Assembly: GCA_016795325.1 (NCBI GenBank)
Contig: JAEUHY010000037.1
Coordinates: 1 to 37,067 of the forward strand
Direction of reading: 5' to 3'
From: Planctomycetota bacterium
Lineage (GTDB): Bacteria > Planctomycetota > UBA1135 > GCA-002686595
DNA: 37,067 nt
Shown here: piece after piece, positions 7,924-15,948 of the stretch
Numbering within the stretch: position 1 is the stretch's first letter
Layout: every line of letters begins with the position of its first letter
The notes under the pieces: generated by a model
The model's input: the letters and a program-made list of their open reading frames with translations, nothing else
The model's database searches: none
Told to the model about the DNA's origin: nothing
Translations under genes and position numbers: made by a program

Positions 7924-8604
7924 TCAGGCGCCGACCTTGACGCGCTTGATCGAGCAGCCGTAGTGCTTGCTCGTCGCGACCTTGACTTCCTTGCCCGCGA
8001 GCGTCGCTTCGACCGCGTCGCGCACGTACTGCGCCGTCGCGTCGCCCTTCTCGCCCTTGGGATCGTCATCGAGGCCGCCGGCGTAGACCAGCTTGCCCTT
8101 GGGGTCGATCACGAAGCAGTGCGGCGTCGACTGCGCGTTGAACATGTCGGCGACCTTGTTGCCGTGGTCGGCGAACACGCGCATCGCGATCTCCTTCTCC
8201 TTGAGGTGCTTGCGGATCGGATCGTAGAAGGCGTTGTCGGACGGCGGGGTCGTGCCGATCTCCGTCGAGTTCGAGTTGATGGCGAGCGTCACGACGTTCT
8301 TGTCCTTCCACTCCTTCTCGAGCTTCGCCACCTTCGGGTCGGCGACCACTTCGTAGGGGCAATTCTTCGACCAGAAGTGGATGAACACGACCTTGCCACG
8401 CAGTTCCTTCATCGTCACCGACTTGCCGTCGATGTCCGTGAGCTTGATGGTCTCGTCGACGACGTCGCCGACCTTGTAGGGCTTCTTCTCCGCCTGCGCG
8501 GTGTCCGCCGGCTTGTCTTGGGCGGGCTTGGTGCTGTCTTGTGCGACGAGCGGAACGATCGAGAGAGCGCCGACGACGGCGGCGGAAAGGATCCAGGCCT
8601 TCAT
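7924..8604 (-). CDS. Exported redoxin-like protein with single peroxidatic-type Cys
   Basis: Exported AhpC/TSA-redoxin fold protein of 226 residues. The start MKAWILSAAV has a strong ribosome binding site (AAGGAGG, 5 bp away) and a signal peptide ending around PLVAQ. After a Lys/Asp/Ala linker, the fold opens with VGDVVDETIKLTDIDGKSV, then KVVFIHFWSKNCPYE: the usual CxxC position has Cys82 but Tyr/Glu in place of the second Cys. STPHCFVID contains the cis-Pro and Cys163, and the C-terminus carries YGCSIKR with Cys217. A distant resolving Cys is therefore possible. I recall the C-terminal GCSIK motif from planctomycete and related redoxins. The stop is 4 bp before the TlpA-like gene. Possible roles are peroxide reduction or a thiol relay; no substrate can be assigned. 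Confidence 0.85.
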   Translation of the reverse strand: MKAWILSAAVVGALSIVPLVAQDSTKPAQDKPADTAQAEKKPYKVGDVVDETIKLTDIDGKSVTMKELRGKVVFIHFWSKNCPYEVVADPKVAKLEKEWKDKNVVTLAINSNSTEIGTTPPSDNAFYDPIRKHLKEKEIAMRVFADHGNKVADMFNAQSTPHCFVIDPKGKLVYAGGLDDDPKGEKGDATAQYVRDAVEATLAGKEVKVATSKHYGCSIKRVKVGA

Positions 8605-8674
8605 GAGTTCCTCCTTGGAAACGAAAGGCGTTGCGTTCGAGTCAGAGGCGGCTGAGCGCCGACCTCGGGCCCCG

Positions 8675-8696
8675 AGTATAGGCGGCAAAGGTTGCC
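8675..8696 (-). promoter_or_regulatory. Candidate promoter and operator of redoxin operon
   Basis: On the minus strand TATACT (8675-8680) matches the -10 consensus at five of six positions, about 70 bp before the redoxin start codon. No good -35 is present, but a perfect interrupted palindrome GGCAA-AGG-TTGCC (8684-8696) occupies the spacer, where an activator or repressor could sit. A GC-rich inverted repeat (ctcgggccccgag, 8664-8676) overlaps the likely transcription start. Confidence 0.4.
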
Positions 8697-8754
8697 TCGG
8701 ATCCATACGGAGCGTTCATGCGGCGGAAGCAGACAAGCTTCAGATGTGAAGCCT

Positions 8755-9498
8755 TCAGATGTGGAGCGCTGCGAGTTGTTCGTGGATGCGCTCGACAGCG
8801 AGTTTGGGGCCGTGAAGCGCGTGTTCCTGGTCGAGGGCGCCGTCGACGAGGAACAGCACCCGGTCGGCAAATGTCGCGTCGCGCGGGTTGTGCGTGACGA
8901 GCACAACAGTCTTGTGGTCCTGGTCGCAAATCTGGCGCAAGAAGGCCATGACCTCCGCGCCGGCCTTCTGGGACAGGTTTCCCGTCGGTTCGTCGCATAG
9001 CAGCAGCGGTTGACCGCCGGCCAGTGCGCGCGCGATCGAAGTGCGCTGCATTTCGCCGCCGGAGAGCTGGTGCGGGAACTGGTGTTCCTTGCCCTCGAGT
9101 CCCAGGCGCGAGAGCAGTCCGCGAATCGTCGCCGTGTGATCGCCTGGATGCCGCCCCTGGATCGCGAGCGGCAGCCCGACGTTCTCGAGCAGGTTCAGGT
9201 TCGGCATCAGGTTGAAGAACTGGAACACGTAACCGATTTGCGCGCGGCGCAGCAGCGTCCGGTCGCCGTCGCTCATCTCGCCCAGATTGCGGCCCGCCAG
9301 TTCGATCGAGCCCGCCGTCGGCGCGTCGAGGCCCGAGAGCATGTGGAGCAAGGTGGACTTGCCCGAGCCGCTCGGGCCCATGATGCACACGAACTCGCCC
9401 GGTTCGACCGAGAAGTTCACGTCGCGCAGCACGGGCGCCGCGCCCTGGCGCTTGTCGAAGAACTTGTAGAGCTGTCGGACTTGCAGGATCGGGGGCAT
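8755..9498 (-). CDS. LolD/MacB-type ABC transporter ATPase
   Basis: Cytoplasmic ATPase of 247 residues. Motifs in order: Walker A GPSGSGKST (41-49), Q-loop Gln93 (VFQFFNLMPNLNLLENV), signature LSGGEMQR (145-152), Walker B LLLCDEPTGNL (165-175) and H-loop VTHNP (His203). The Q-loop and GNL motifs are those of the LolD/MacB class, which pairs with FtsX-type permeases. The residue after GNL is Ser rather than the usual Asp (GNLSQKAG), a mild departure. The start is the ATG giving MPPILQVRQLYKFF. The only FtsX-type permease nearby is two genes downstream (4706-7330), so ATPase and permease are separated by the redoxin and TlpA-like genes, with a 150-bp gap after the ATPase. Confidence 0.92.
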   Translation of the reverse strand: MPPILQVRQLYKFFDKRQGAAPVLRDVNFSVEPGEFVCIMGPSGSGKSTLLHMLSGLDAPTAGSIELAGRNLGEMSDGDRTLLRRAQIGYVFQFFNLMPNLNLLENVGLPLAIQGRHPGDHTATIRGLLSRLGLEGKEHQFPHQLSGGEMQRTSIARALAGGQPLLLCDEPTGNLSQKAGAEVMAFLRQICDQDHKTVVLVTHNPRDATFADRVLFLVDGALDQEHALHGPKLAVERIHEQLAALHI

Positions 9499-9695
9499 GC
9501 GCGAAGCGGCGTGGAGAGCGAGGTCGTCCGACGGGCGCACTCTGCAGCGCAGGGCGACCGGGCGGCGGTGTGCAGGAGTATCCAGCGCGCCGCGCGCCTC
9601 GGCCACCTCGAAGTCCGCTTTGGAGCGAACCGCGTTCGCGAGTCCGTCAGCGCCCGCTCACGCCACACTGCGCATGGCGCGCAGTTCCTCGCGAG

Positions 9696-9998
9696 CTAGT
9701 TGCGAGTGCAGGCGGCCGCGCATTCGTCGAACACCTGCTGCGCCGCGCTTCGGCAGTGCGTGAGGCACTCGCGCTCGTGGCGCCCGGCGACGCAGATGCC
9801 GAGCACCTCGAACGTGCACACCCAGCAAGCCGACTTGCACTGCAACAGACGCGACTGGTAGTCGTCCCAGCAGGCCTTCACGCACGGACTCGCCGCGGGC
9901 TGAGGCGGCGGAGTCGGCGGAGTGGACTGCGGGCTGGCCCACAGCGCCGCGCACACGGACACGACCCCCAACGACGCGAGCATCCAACGCGTTCCCAT
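9696..9998 (-). CDS. Small exported ten-Cys protein (copy A)
   Basis: Exported protein of 100 residues that I cannot place in a named family. The start MGTRWMLASLG has a ribosome binding site (GAGGGG) and a signal peptide to about WASPQ, then a Pro-rich linker (STPPTPPPQPAASP). The mature part has ten cysteines: CVKAC, ten residues, CKSAC, two residues, Cys, seven, Cys, eight, CLTHC, ten, CAAAC. So two CX3C-X10-CX3C units flank a linker with two more Cys. Spacing is identical in copy B (12194-12784), although other residues differ. CX3C pairs on helices occur in small Tim chaperones and in bacterial copper-storage four-helix proteins; either comparison is only structural. Possible roles: metal binding or a disulfide-locked helical bundle. 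Confidence 0.85.
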   Translation of the reverse strand: MGTRWMLASLGVVSVCAALWASPQSTPPTPPPQPAASPCVKACWDDYQSRLLQCKSACWVCTFEVLGICVAGRHERECLTHCRSAAQQVFDECAAACTRN

Positions 9999-10212
9999 GT
10001 TCGTTTCCCCTCGTTCTCGATCGTTCGACTCTCGAAACGCCCGGCCGCTCGCCGCAGGCAAGCGCCAACGGAACCACGACCGACCGAGCGCACTTCGTTG
10101 CGGCCTCGACAACTCCCACGCCTGCGCGCGCGAGGGGAACGCACGCCGGGACAGCTGAGCCGTCAGACCTTTCGCCTGCGGACGACACTTCGCCCGCGCA
10201 CGGGAAGGGCGC

Positions 10213-11961
10213 TCACTGCGCCAGTTCCGCAAGCAGCTCCGAGACCGCGCTCGCCGCCGCGGCGGTCAGGCCCTGCGCCTCGAGCGCACGCAGATGCGCG
10301 ACGACCTCCGAGCGCAGCGCAGGTTGCAACGCGACACGCTCGCGGATTGCGCCGGCCGCGAGCACGTAGCTGAGCACGTCCAAGTCCGTGCGCAGGACCA
10401 CCGCGGTGGCGTCGCGCAGCTCGGGCCACGTCCCGCCCTTCTGGAGCGCGGAGAGCGCACCTGCGGCCACGGTCGAGTCGACGTTGCGGTCGGCTGCAAT
10501 GCTGGTGAGGTAGTCCGTGAACTGCGCGCGCTGCGCGAGCGCGTCGAGCGGCACGGCGCCGAGCGGTTCGCCCAAGTCGATGAGCAGCAACATCAGCTCG
10601 ACGGTGTCGGCGCCCTCGCGGGAGTAGCGCAGCCGCTCGATGCGCTCGAGCATGTCGAGGCTGAGACCTCCGACGGCCGCGTCCTGCATCATCTGCGCGA
10701 GAGCGCTCAGAATCGGGTCCTGCGACGTGCGCGCGGCGCTCGCCGCCTCGAGCAGGCGCGAGTTGCAGCCCGCGAGCGAGTGCACGACGAAGTTCGACGC
10801 CCGCACGCACATGCGCTCCAACGGCTCGCCGCCGCCGGATTCCATGCGCGCCGTACGCAGCAGCGAGCGTTCGACCTCCAGGTCTGTGACGCACTGAAGG
10901 GCCCACACGCAGTACACGAGTTCGACGGTCACGAAGTGCTCCAAGCTCGCGGACTGCTCCACGGCTGCGGCGCTCCGTGTTGCGGCAGTGGAGTCCGCGC
11001 CAGCCCTCGCGCCGAAACCCACCCGCCGCGGATCGTCGCTGTCGAGCCAGCGGCGCAACGTCACGCCGGCGGCCGTGGGCACGACCCGGTCCAGGCGCAA
11101 CGCGAAGTAGCTCGGCAGCGCGCTCGCGCCGCTCGTCGGAAGACCCGCGAGTTGCGCCAGAGACAACGCCTGGCGACAGGGCGTCAGCGCGCCGCGGCGC
11201 GAAGCCGCGAAGGCGGCGCAGCGCAGCAACTCGTCGTGGGTGCGAGCGCCGACAGCGAACCAGTCGTCGAACACACTCCAGAACCGGCGCTCGTCGAGTT
11301 GCTCGGCGAGCGCGAGAAGCACGGCCCCGCGCACGAGCGCCGCGCGTTCCCCTGCGAGCACCACCCGCGTGAACAGTTCCTCCACGATGCGCGCTTGGCC
11401 TGGAGTCGTCGCGGGTTGCGCCGGGCCCCCGGGAGTCGCGTCCTCCAGCGAGCCCGACGAGTCCGAACCGTCTTGTGCGGAGGATGAGTCGGCGAGTGCA
11501 GCGGCGCGCGGCTCACCCTCTGCGCGGGCCACGGCGCCCGACCACAGCGGCTGGGTGCGGCACGCGGCGTCCAGGCGCTCCACCAACGGCAGCGCTCGCG
11601 CATGGAACGTCCCGGCATCCTGCGCGAAGCGCTCGAGTTCGGCGACCAAGTCCCACGCGGGATGGGCGCGCTCGTGCTCGACCTTCGGCGCCTGCGCAGG
11701 GTGCGAAGCAACCGGTTCCTTCGCGAGCAGTTCGCGGCGCGCCGCGGCTGACGTGGCGGAGCTCGGCTCGACCTCGCTCGAAGACGTGGCGCCACTCGGC
11801 GGTGGGCCGGACGGCGTCGGGGCAGCCGCTTGCGCTTGGCCGTCCGCGCCGCGCGGCCAGAGCAGCAGTCCGGTCGCGGCGACCACGACCAGCAGCGCCA
11901 GCCCAACGGCGAGAGCACGGCGACGGGATGAAGTAGGGAGCGCTCGAGTCGGAGAGTTCAT
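10213..11961 (-). CDS. Membrane-anchored protein of unknown function
   Basis: Protein of 582 residues without a family I recognise. The start MNSPTRALPTSSRRRALAVG gives a positively charged N-terminus and one membrane helix at about 16-34, so the bulk is probably extracytoplasmic. Residues 35-110 are Pro/Ser/Ala-rich. The remainder is strongly helical with short repeated hydrophobic helices (for example RAALVRGAVLLALAEQL; TVAAGALSALQKG; AGAIRERVALQPALRSEVVAHL), resembling HEAT or other alpha-solenoid folds. Four widely spaced Cys occur in its middle. It sits between the two ten-Cys genes, 214 bp before copy A and 232 bp after copy B, all on one strand, so it may be their partner or scaffold. 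There is no clear ribosome binding site at this start. Confidence 0.7.
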   Translation of the reverse strand: MNSPTRALPTSSRRRALAVGLALLVVVAATGLLLWPRGADGQAQAAAPTPSGPPPSGATSSSEVEPSSATSAAARRELLAKEPVASHPAQAPKVEHERAHPAWDLVAELERFAQDAGTFHARALPLVERLDAACRTQPLWSGAVARAEGEPRAAALADSSSAQDGSDSSGSLEDATPGGPAQPATTPGQARIVEELFTRVVLAGERAALVRGAVLLALAEQLDERRFWSVFDDWFAVGARTHDELLRCAAFAASRRGALTPCRQALSLAQLAGLPTSGASALPSYFALRLDRVVPTAAGVTLRRWLDSDDPRRVGFGARAGADSTAATRSAAAVEQSASLEHFVTVELVYCVWALQCVTDLEVERSLLRTARMESGGGEPLERMCVRASNFVVHSLAGCNSRLLEAASAARTSQDPILSALAQMMQDAAVGGLSLDMLERIERLRYSREGADTVELMLLLIDLGEPLGAVPLDALAQRAQFTDYLTSIAADRNVDSTVAAGALSALQKGGTWPELRDATAVVLRTDLDVLSYVLAAGAIRERVALQPALRSEVVAHLRALEAQGLTAAAASAVSELLAELAQ

Positions 11962-12124
11962 GATCGATGGTCCATCCGATGGGAAGAGACAGACGCGCGC
12001 AGGGAGAGGGCCGCACCGCGCGCGGAGGCCACACGGCGAGACAACAACGCGAGAGCGATCCGCGAGACGCTGCCGCACGACGTCGTGGCAAGCACATCGC
12101 TGCAGCGCAGCGCCGCGAGGCACG

Positions 12125-12196
12125 GCACTGCGCCGCAGCCAAGCACTGCACCGCGGCACAGCACTGCGCCGCGCCACAGCACTGCACCGCCGTCTA
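12125..12196. repeat. Four 18-bp tandem repeats at end of copy B
   Basis: Four units of 18 bp start at 12125, 12143, 12161 and 12179, each beginning gcactgc(a/g)ccgc. The last unit contains the stop codon of the ten-Cys copy B gene. The units lie in the gap between copy B and the membrane-anchored protein. Confidence 0.8.
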
Positions 12197-12784
12197 GCAC
12201 GTCGCCGCGCAGGCGCGATGACGGGTTCGGGCCTGGTCAAGGCAGTCCGCGTAGCAGGCGTGGTTCAAGTTGCGCACGAGGCACAGTCCGTCGATGAACT
12301 CGACGCACTCCATGCAGCGCTCGCGGCAACGCCGCATGTCGCGCACGAAGTTGTCGAAGCAGCGGCTCAAGCACGCGCTCGTCGCCGCGTGGTTGCCATT
12401 CGCTGCACTGCTCGCGCTCGCGCTCGCGCTCGTGCTCGCGCTGCCTGCCCAGCGCAGTGCGCCACCGGCCGCGCCCGTCGACAGGGCGGCATGCATCTGC
12501 GCCGCAGGCGCGTGACCTCGGTGCGAGGACGTTTCCGCGGAGGCGGAGAAACTCGGCCCAGCGCCCGCAAGCATCGCGGCCGCGAGCAGCGTGACGCCCG
12601 CGGCGGCGCGGGCCAGGCGTCCGGGCACGGCCGAACACCAACCGCGCGCGCGCCCAGTCAGACCGCCGGGGGCGGCAGCGCCCGGCGTGCTCGGGGTAAC
12701 ACGCGCTGCCCAACGGCGGTCGCGCAGCGCGCTGAGCTTGCACGTGGCGGCTGAGACCGAGCACATCGAAACGTACGCTTGCAT
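12194..12784 (-). CDS. Small exported ten-Cys protein (copy B)
   Basis: Paralogue of the ten-Cys protein at 9696-9998. The C-terminal 60 residues have CLSRC, ten residues, CRERC, two, Cys, seven, Cys, eight, CYADC, ten, CAATC: exactly the spacing of copy A and ten cysteines again, with Phe or Trp after the second Cys in both. The ATG at 12784 has a good ribosome binding site (AGGAG, 9 bp away) and gives 196 residues, but places about 55 residues before the hydrophobic segment (ARAAAGVTLLAAAMLAGAGP). A GTG at 12628 would give 144 residues and a conventional signal peptide; I cannot decide. A Ser/Ala stretch encoded by five near-perfect 6-bp repeats (12410-12439) separates signal and Cys domain. 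Its stop codon lies in an 18-bp tandem repeat. Confidence 0.75.
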   Translation of the reverse strand: MQAYVSMCSVSAATCKLSALRDRRWAARVTPSTPGAAAPGGLTGRARGWCSAVPGRLARAAAGVTLLAAAMLAGAGPSFSASAETSSHRGHAPAAQMHAALSTGAAGGALRWAGSASTSASASASSAANGNHAATSACLSRCFDNFVRDMRRCRERCMECVEFIDGLCLVRNLNHACYADCLDQARTRHRACAATC

Positions 12785-13183
12785 GGCGAGTGGCTCCTGG
12801 TTGACGACGAGGCTGGATCTAACGGCTCGCGGAACGTCGAACACGCGCCGAAGCGACGCGTCCGGGCCCCTCGCGCCGGGTGTCAGGCCGCCCAACAAAC
12901 CGGCGGCGCCTACTGACTCACGAGGGCGCCCCAAGGTCGCCGCGACTTGTTTTTTTTCGCGGCCAAGCACCGCCAACGACGGCGCACGCGCGAGTTCAGC
13001 GGTGCAGCAAAGCGCATCGACCCGCGCGCTCCCAAGCTCGCCCGCGTCGTCAGCGGCAAACCGGCCCGAACTCGGGACCGAGACGCCTGTGCGCGCCTTC
13101 CGTCCGCGCGCACTCCCCACTTTCTCCGCCGGCGCCGCCGCAGTGCGGGAACTCGAACAACCCGAGCGGCCACCAGCTCGCCG
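12785..13183. other. Divergent intergenic region
   Basis: About 400 bp between the leftward copy B gene and the rightward flavoprotein gene; it should hold both promoters, which I could not pick out. The notable element is a run of eight T at 12950-12957 after a weak hairpin, listed separately. Confidence 0.6.
12933..12957 (+). terminator. Weak terminator-like hairpin with T8 tract
   Basis: A short stem (AAG/CTT and TCG/CGA with one bulged G and a CCG loop, 12933-12948) is followed by G and eight T. The T run stands out in this GC-rich DNA. No rightward gene lies upstream, so it would end an antisense or small RNA transcript if real. Confidence 0.35.
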
Positions 13184-14365
13184 ATGCTCGAGTGGCTGAT
13201 CGTCGGAGGCGGCGTCCAGGGCTCGTACCTGTCGAACGTCGTCGTGCACGCGCTGGGCGCCGCGCCCGAGCGCGTCCGTGTGCTCGATCCGCGCGCCGGT
13301 CCGCTCGAAGCCTGGCGCCAGCGCGCGCGCAACTGCGCCATGGACTTCCTGCGCAGCCCCGGCGTCCACCACATCGACGTCGATCCGTTCTCGCTGTTGC
13401 GCTACGCCCGCTCGGAAGCAGCGCCGCCCACGGCCGAGCTCTGGGGCCGCTACCAGCACCCTTCCTTGTGTCTGTTCGAGGCCCACGCACGCGCAGTGAT
13501 CGAACGCGCCGGCCTCGAAGCGCTGCGTACGCCGGGCGAGCTGCGCCACTTGCGCGCGTGCGACGGCGGCTACCGCGCCGACACGACCCACGGCGAGCTG
13601 CGCGCCCGGCGCGTGGTGCTCGCCGTCGGCCCGCCGCGCGAGCTCAACTGGCCTGCGTGGGCGCGTGCGGCGCGCGAGCGCGGCGCGCCGATCGCACACC
13701 TGTTCGACGAGGACGCTCCGCTCGCGGGGCTCGCCACGCACGAGCGCGTGCTCGTCGTCGGCAGCGGCTGTACCGCGGCGCACGCAGCGCTCCACTCAGC
13801 ACGCCGTGCGCGCTCGACCACTTGGCTCACCCGCACCGCGCTGCGCGGCGCGGAGTACGACTCCGAACCCGGCTGGCTCGGCCCGAAGTTCCTGCGCACT
13901 TTCGAACGCGAGCGTGCGCCGGTCCAGCGCCGCGCCACGATCGACGCGGCGCGCCAGCCGGGCACGCTCCCCGAACGGCTGCAGCACGCCGTCGCGCTCG
14001 CGCTGCGCCACGGACGTTTGGTCCACGAGCTCGGCGACGAACCGCGCATCGAGCTCGACGAGCACGGCCACGCGCACGTTCGCGGAGTCGGAACTGCGCG
14101 CGAGCACGTCTTCGAGCGCATCGTGCTCGCGACCGGTTTCGCGCGCGTGCGGCCGGGCGACGGCTGGATCGACGCGCTCGCCGACGAACTCGGGCTCGAG
14201 CGCGCTCCGTGCGGCTACCCCGTGCTGGCGCCGACGCTCGAATGGGCGCCCGGTCTGTACGTCACCGGGCAACTCGCCGAACTCGAACTCGGCCCGACGG
14301 CGCGCAACATCGGCGGCGCACGCCTCGCGGCCGAACGACTCGTGCTCGGGAGGAGCGCCGCATGA
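13184..14365 (+). CDS. FAD/NAD(P)-binding oxidoreductase, monooxygenase-like
   Basis: Predicted cytoplasmic flavoprotein of 393 residues. The N-terminal Rossmann motif is LIVGGGVQGSYLS (GGGVQG, residues 8-13) for FAD. A second dinucleotide motif VLVVGSGCTAA (189-199) would bind NAD(P)H, and LATGF (about 315-319) is the loop typical of flavin N-hydroxylating monooxygenases and their relatives. This layout matches the SidA/IucD/PvdA-like and broader FAD-NAD(P)-binding class. The substrate cannot be told; N-hydroxylation of an amine is one possibility. The start is the ATG giving MLEWLIVGG. The gene is followed after 294 bp by the COG0523 GTPase on the same strand; a link to metal acquisition is only suggested by position. 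Confidence 0.8.
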   Translation: MLEWLIVGGGVQGSYLSNVVVHALGAAPERVRVLDPRAGPLEAWRQRARNCAMDFLRSPGVHHIDVDPFSLLRYARSEAAPPTAELWGRYQHPSLCLFEAHARAVIERAGLEALRTPGELRHLRACDGGYRADTTHGELRARRVVLAVGPPRELNWPAWARAARERGAPIAHLFDEDAPLAGLATHERVLVVGSGCTAAHAALHSARRARSTTWLTRTALRGAEYDSEPGWLGPKFLRTFERERAPVQRRATIDAARQPGTLPERLQHAVALALRHGRLVHELGDEPRIELDEHGHAHVRGVGTAREHVFERIVLATGFARVRPGDGWIDALADELGLERAPCGYPVLAPTLEWAPGLYVTGQLAELELGPTARNIGGARLAAERLVLGRSAA

Positions 14366-14659
14366 AGCCCACGCGGCGTGTCTCCGCGCTCGGTGCGCCC
14401 CGTTCGGGCGGCGCGCCGCCCGCCAATTGCTCGAGCAACGCAAGAGGCCCACGCGCTGCCCGCCGCCGGCGATGCCGTGCGGGACCGAAGCCCCTTTCTT
14501 GCTCGCGCACAACCGCACTCCGGCGCCGCAGCTAGAACTCGTACCGACCGCGGAGTGCTGCGCGAACTGTCGACCGACGGCCGTGCGCACGACGCGCTGC
14601 ACCGAAGTGAAGGCCAACTCCGTCTCGAATCTCCATCTGAGCCGCGTGTAGCTCCCTCC
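14366..14659. other. Intergenic, palindromes before GTPase gene
   Basis: No gene is evident. Two perfect palindromes occur: an 18-bp GC palindrome at 14405-14422 (centre ggcgcgcc) and TTGCTCGAGCAA at 14427-14438. They lie 40-60 bp after the flavoprotein stop and could form a terminator-like hairpin or a dimer binding site. I found no AT-rich Zur-type box upstream of the GTPase. Confidence 0.5.
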
Positions 14660-15910
14660 ATGCGAACTCGACCCATCCCCGTCACCGTGCTGTCAGGTTT
14701 CCTCGGCGCCGGCAAGACCACGCTGCTCAACCACGTGCTGCGCAACCGCGAAGGCCGCCGCGTGGCTGTGATCGTCAACGACATGAGCGAGGTCAACGTC
14801 GACGCCAAGATCGTGGGCAGCGGCGACGCCGCGCTCTCGCGCACCGAAGAAAAGATGGTCGAGATGCACAACGGCTGCATCTGCTGCACGCTGCGCGACG
14901 ACCTGTTGAAGGAGGTCTCACGCCTCGCGCACGAGGGCCGCTTCGACGCAATCCTGATCGAGTCGACAGGCATCAGCGAACCCATGCCGGTCGCGCAGAC
15001 CTTCACGTTCACCGACGAAAACGGCGTGACGCTTAACGACATCGCCAAGCTCGACACGCTCGTCACCGTCGTCGACGCCAAGCGTTTCCTCGACGACCTG
15101 CGCGTCATCGAGACGCTGAAGGAGCGCGGCATCGCGGCCGGCGAGGACGACGAGCGCTCGATCGCGGACTTGCTGATCGATCAGGTCGAGTTCGCGGACG
15201 TGCTCGTGCTCAACAAGGCCGACCTGGTGAGCCAGCAAGAAGCCGCGCGCGTCGAGGCCGCACTGCGCAAACTCAATCCGCTGGCCAAGCTCCTGCGCTC
15301 CGAGCGCTCGCGCGTGCCGCTGGACAGCGTGCTCGGCACGGGCCTGTTCGACCTCGACCGGGCGCAGCGCAGCGCCGGTTGGATCCAGGAACTCATGGGC
15401 GAACACACGCCCGAAACCGAGGAGTACGGCATCTCGAGCCTCGTGTGGCGCGCGCGCACGCCCTTCCACCCCGAGCGCCTGCACTACCTGTTTTCCTCGG
15501 GTTTCGGCGACATCTTGCGCTCCAAGGGCTTCATCTGGATCGCCTCGCGGCCCGACGTGATGGCCACGTGGTCGCAAGCGGGTTCGACCGCGCAGATCGA
15601 GCCCATGGGTCGCTGGTACGCCGCGATTCCGCGCGACGACTGGCCCGACGACGACCAGGCCGTCGGGGACATCCGCGCGCGCTGGCACGAGCGCTGGGGC
15701 GATCGCCAGCAGGAGTTGGTGTTCATCGGCATCGACCTGGACCGCGCGGGCGTCGAGCAAGCGCTTGAGTTGTGCCTGCTCAGCGACGAAGAACTCGCGC
15801 TCGGCGAGGCGGCATGGCGCGAGTTCGCCGATCCGTTCGATCCCTGGGTCCTGCCCGAGGGCGACGGTGAAGACGAGCACCACGACTCGAGTGCGCAGCG
15901 CAACAACTGA
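14660..15910 (+). CDS. COG0523 (CobW/ZigA-type) metal GTPase
   Basis: G3E-family GTPase of 416 residues. Motifs: P-loop SGFLGAGKTT (12-21), metal site NGCICC (71-76, the CxCC of the family), switch region ESTGISEP (101-108) and guanine-specificity NKAD (185-188). The C-terminal CobW_C domain is at about 268-390 (SSLVWRARTPFHPERLHYLF onward). Family members pass zinc or other metals to client proteins, and many are induced on zinc shortage. The neighbours L28, L33 and a DUF1826 gene are the genes that often accompany zinc-responsive COG0523 members, so a zinc role is favoured. It starts an apparent operon: L28 follows after 38 bp. There is no clear ribosome binding site at this ATG. A second, decayed copy lies at 24064-25138. 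Confidence 0.92.
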   Translation: MRTRPIPVTVLSGFLGAGKTTLLNHVLRNREGRRVAVIVNDMSEVNVDAKIVGSGDAALSRTEEKMVEMHNGCICCTLRDDLLKEVSRLAHEGRFDAILIESTGISEPMPVAQTFTFTDENGVTLNDIAKLDTLVTVVDAKRFLDDLRVIETLKERGIAAGEDDERSIADLLIDQVEFADVLVLNKADLVSQQEAARVEAALRKLNPLAKLLRSERSRVPLDSVLGTGLFDLDRAQRSAGWIQELMGEHTPETEEYGISSLVWRARTPFHPERLHYLFSSGFGDILRSKGFIWIASRPDVMATWSQAGSTAQIEPMGRWYAAIPRDDWPDDDQAVGDIRARWHERWGDRQQELVFIGIDLDRAGVEQALELCLLSDEELALGEAAWREFADPFDPWVLPEGDGEDEHHDSSAQRNN

Positions 15911-15948
15911 GTCCATCGCAACTACCACCACGCTCCCAGGAGACTCCG

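Noticed and set aside
14366..14659. Short frame starting at the ATG overlapping the flavoprotein stop
   Set aside because: The product is a low-complexity Arg/Ser/Pro peptide without a ribosome binding site, crossing two palindromes.
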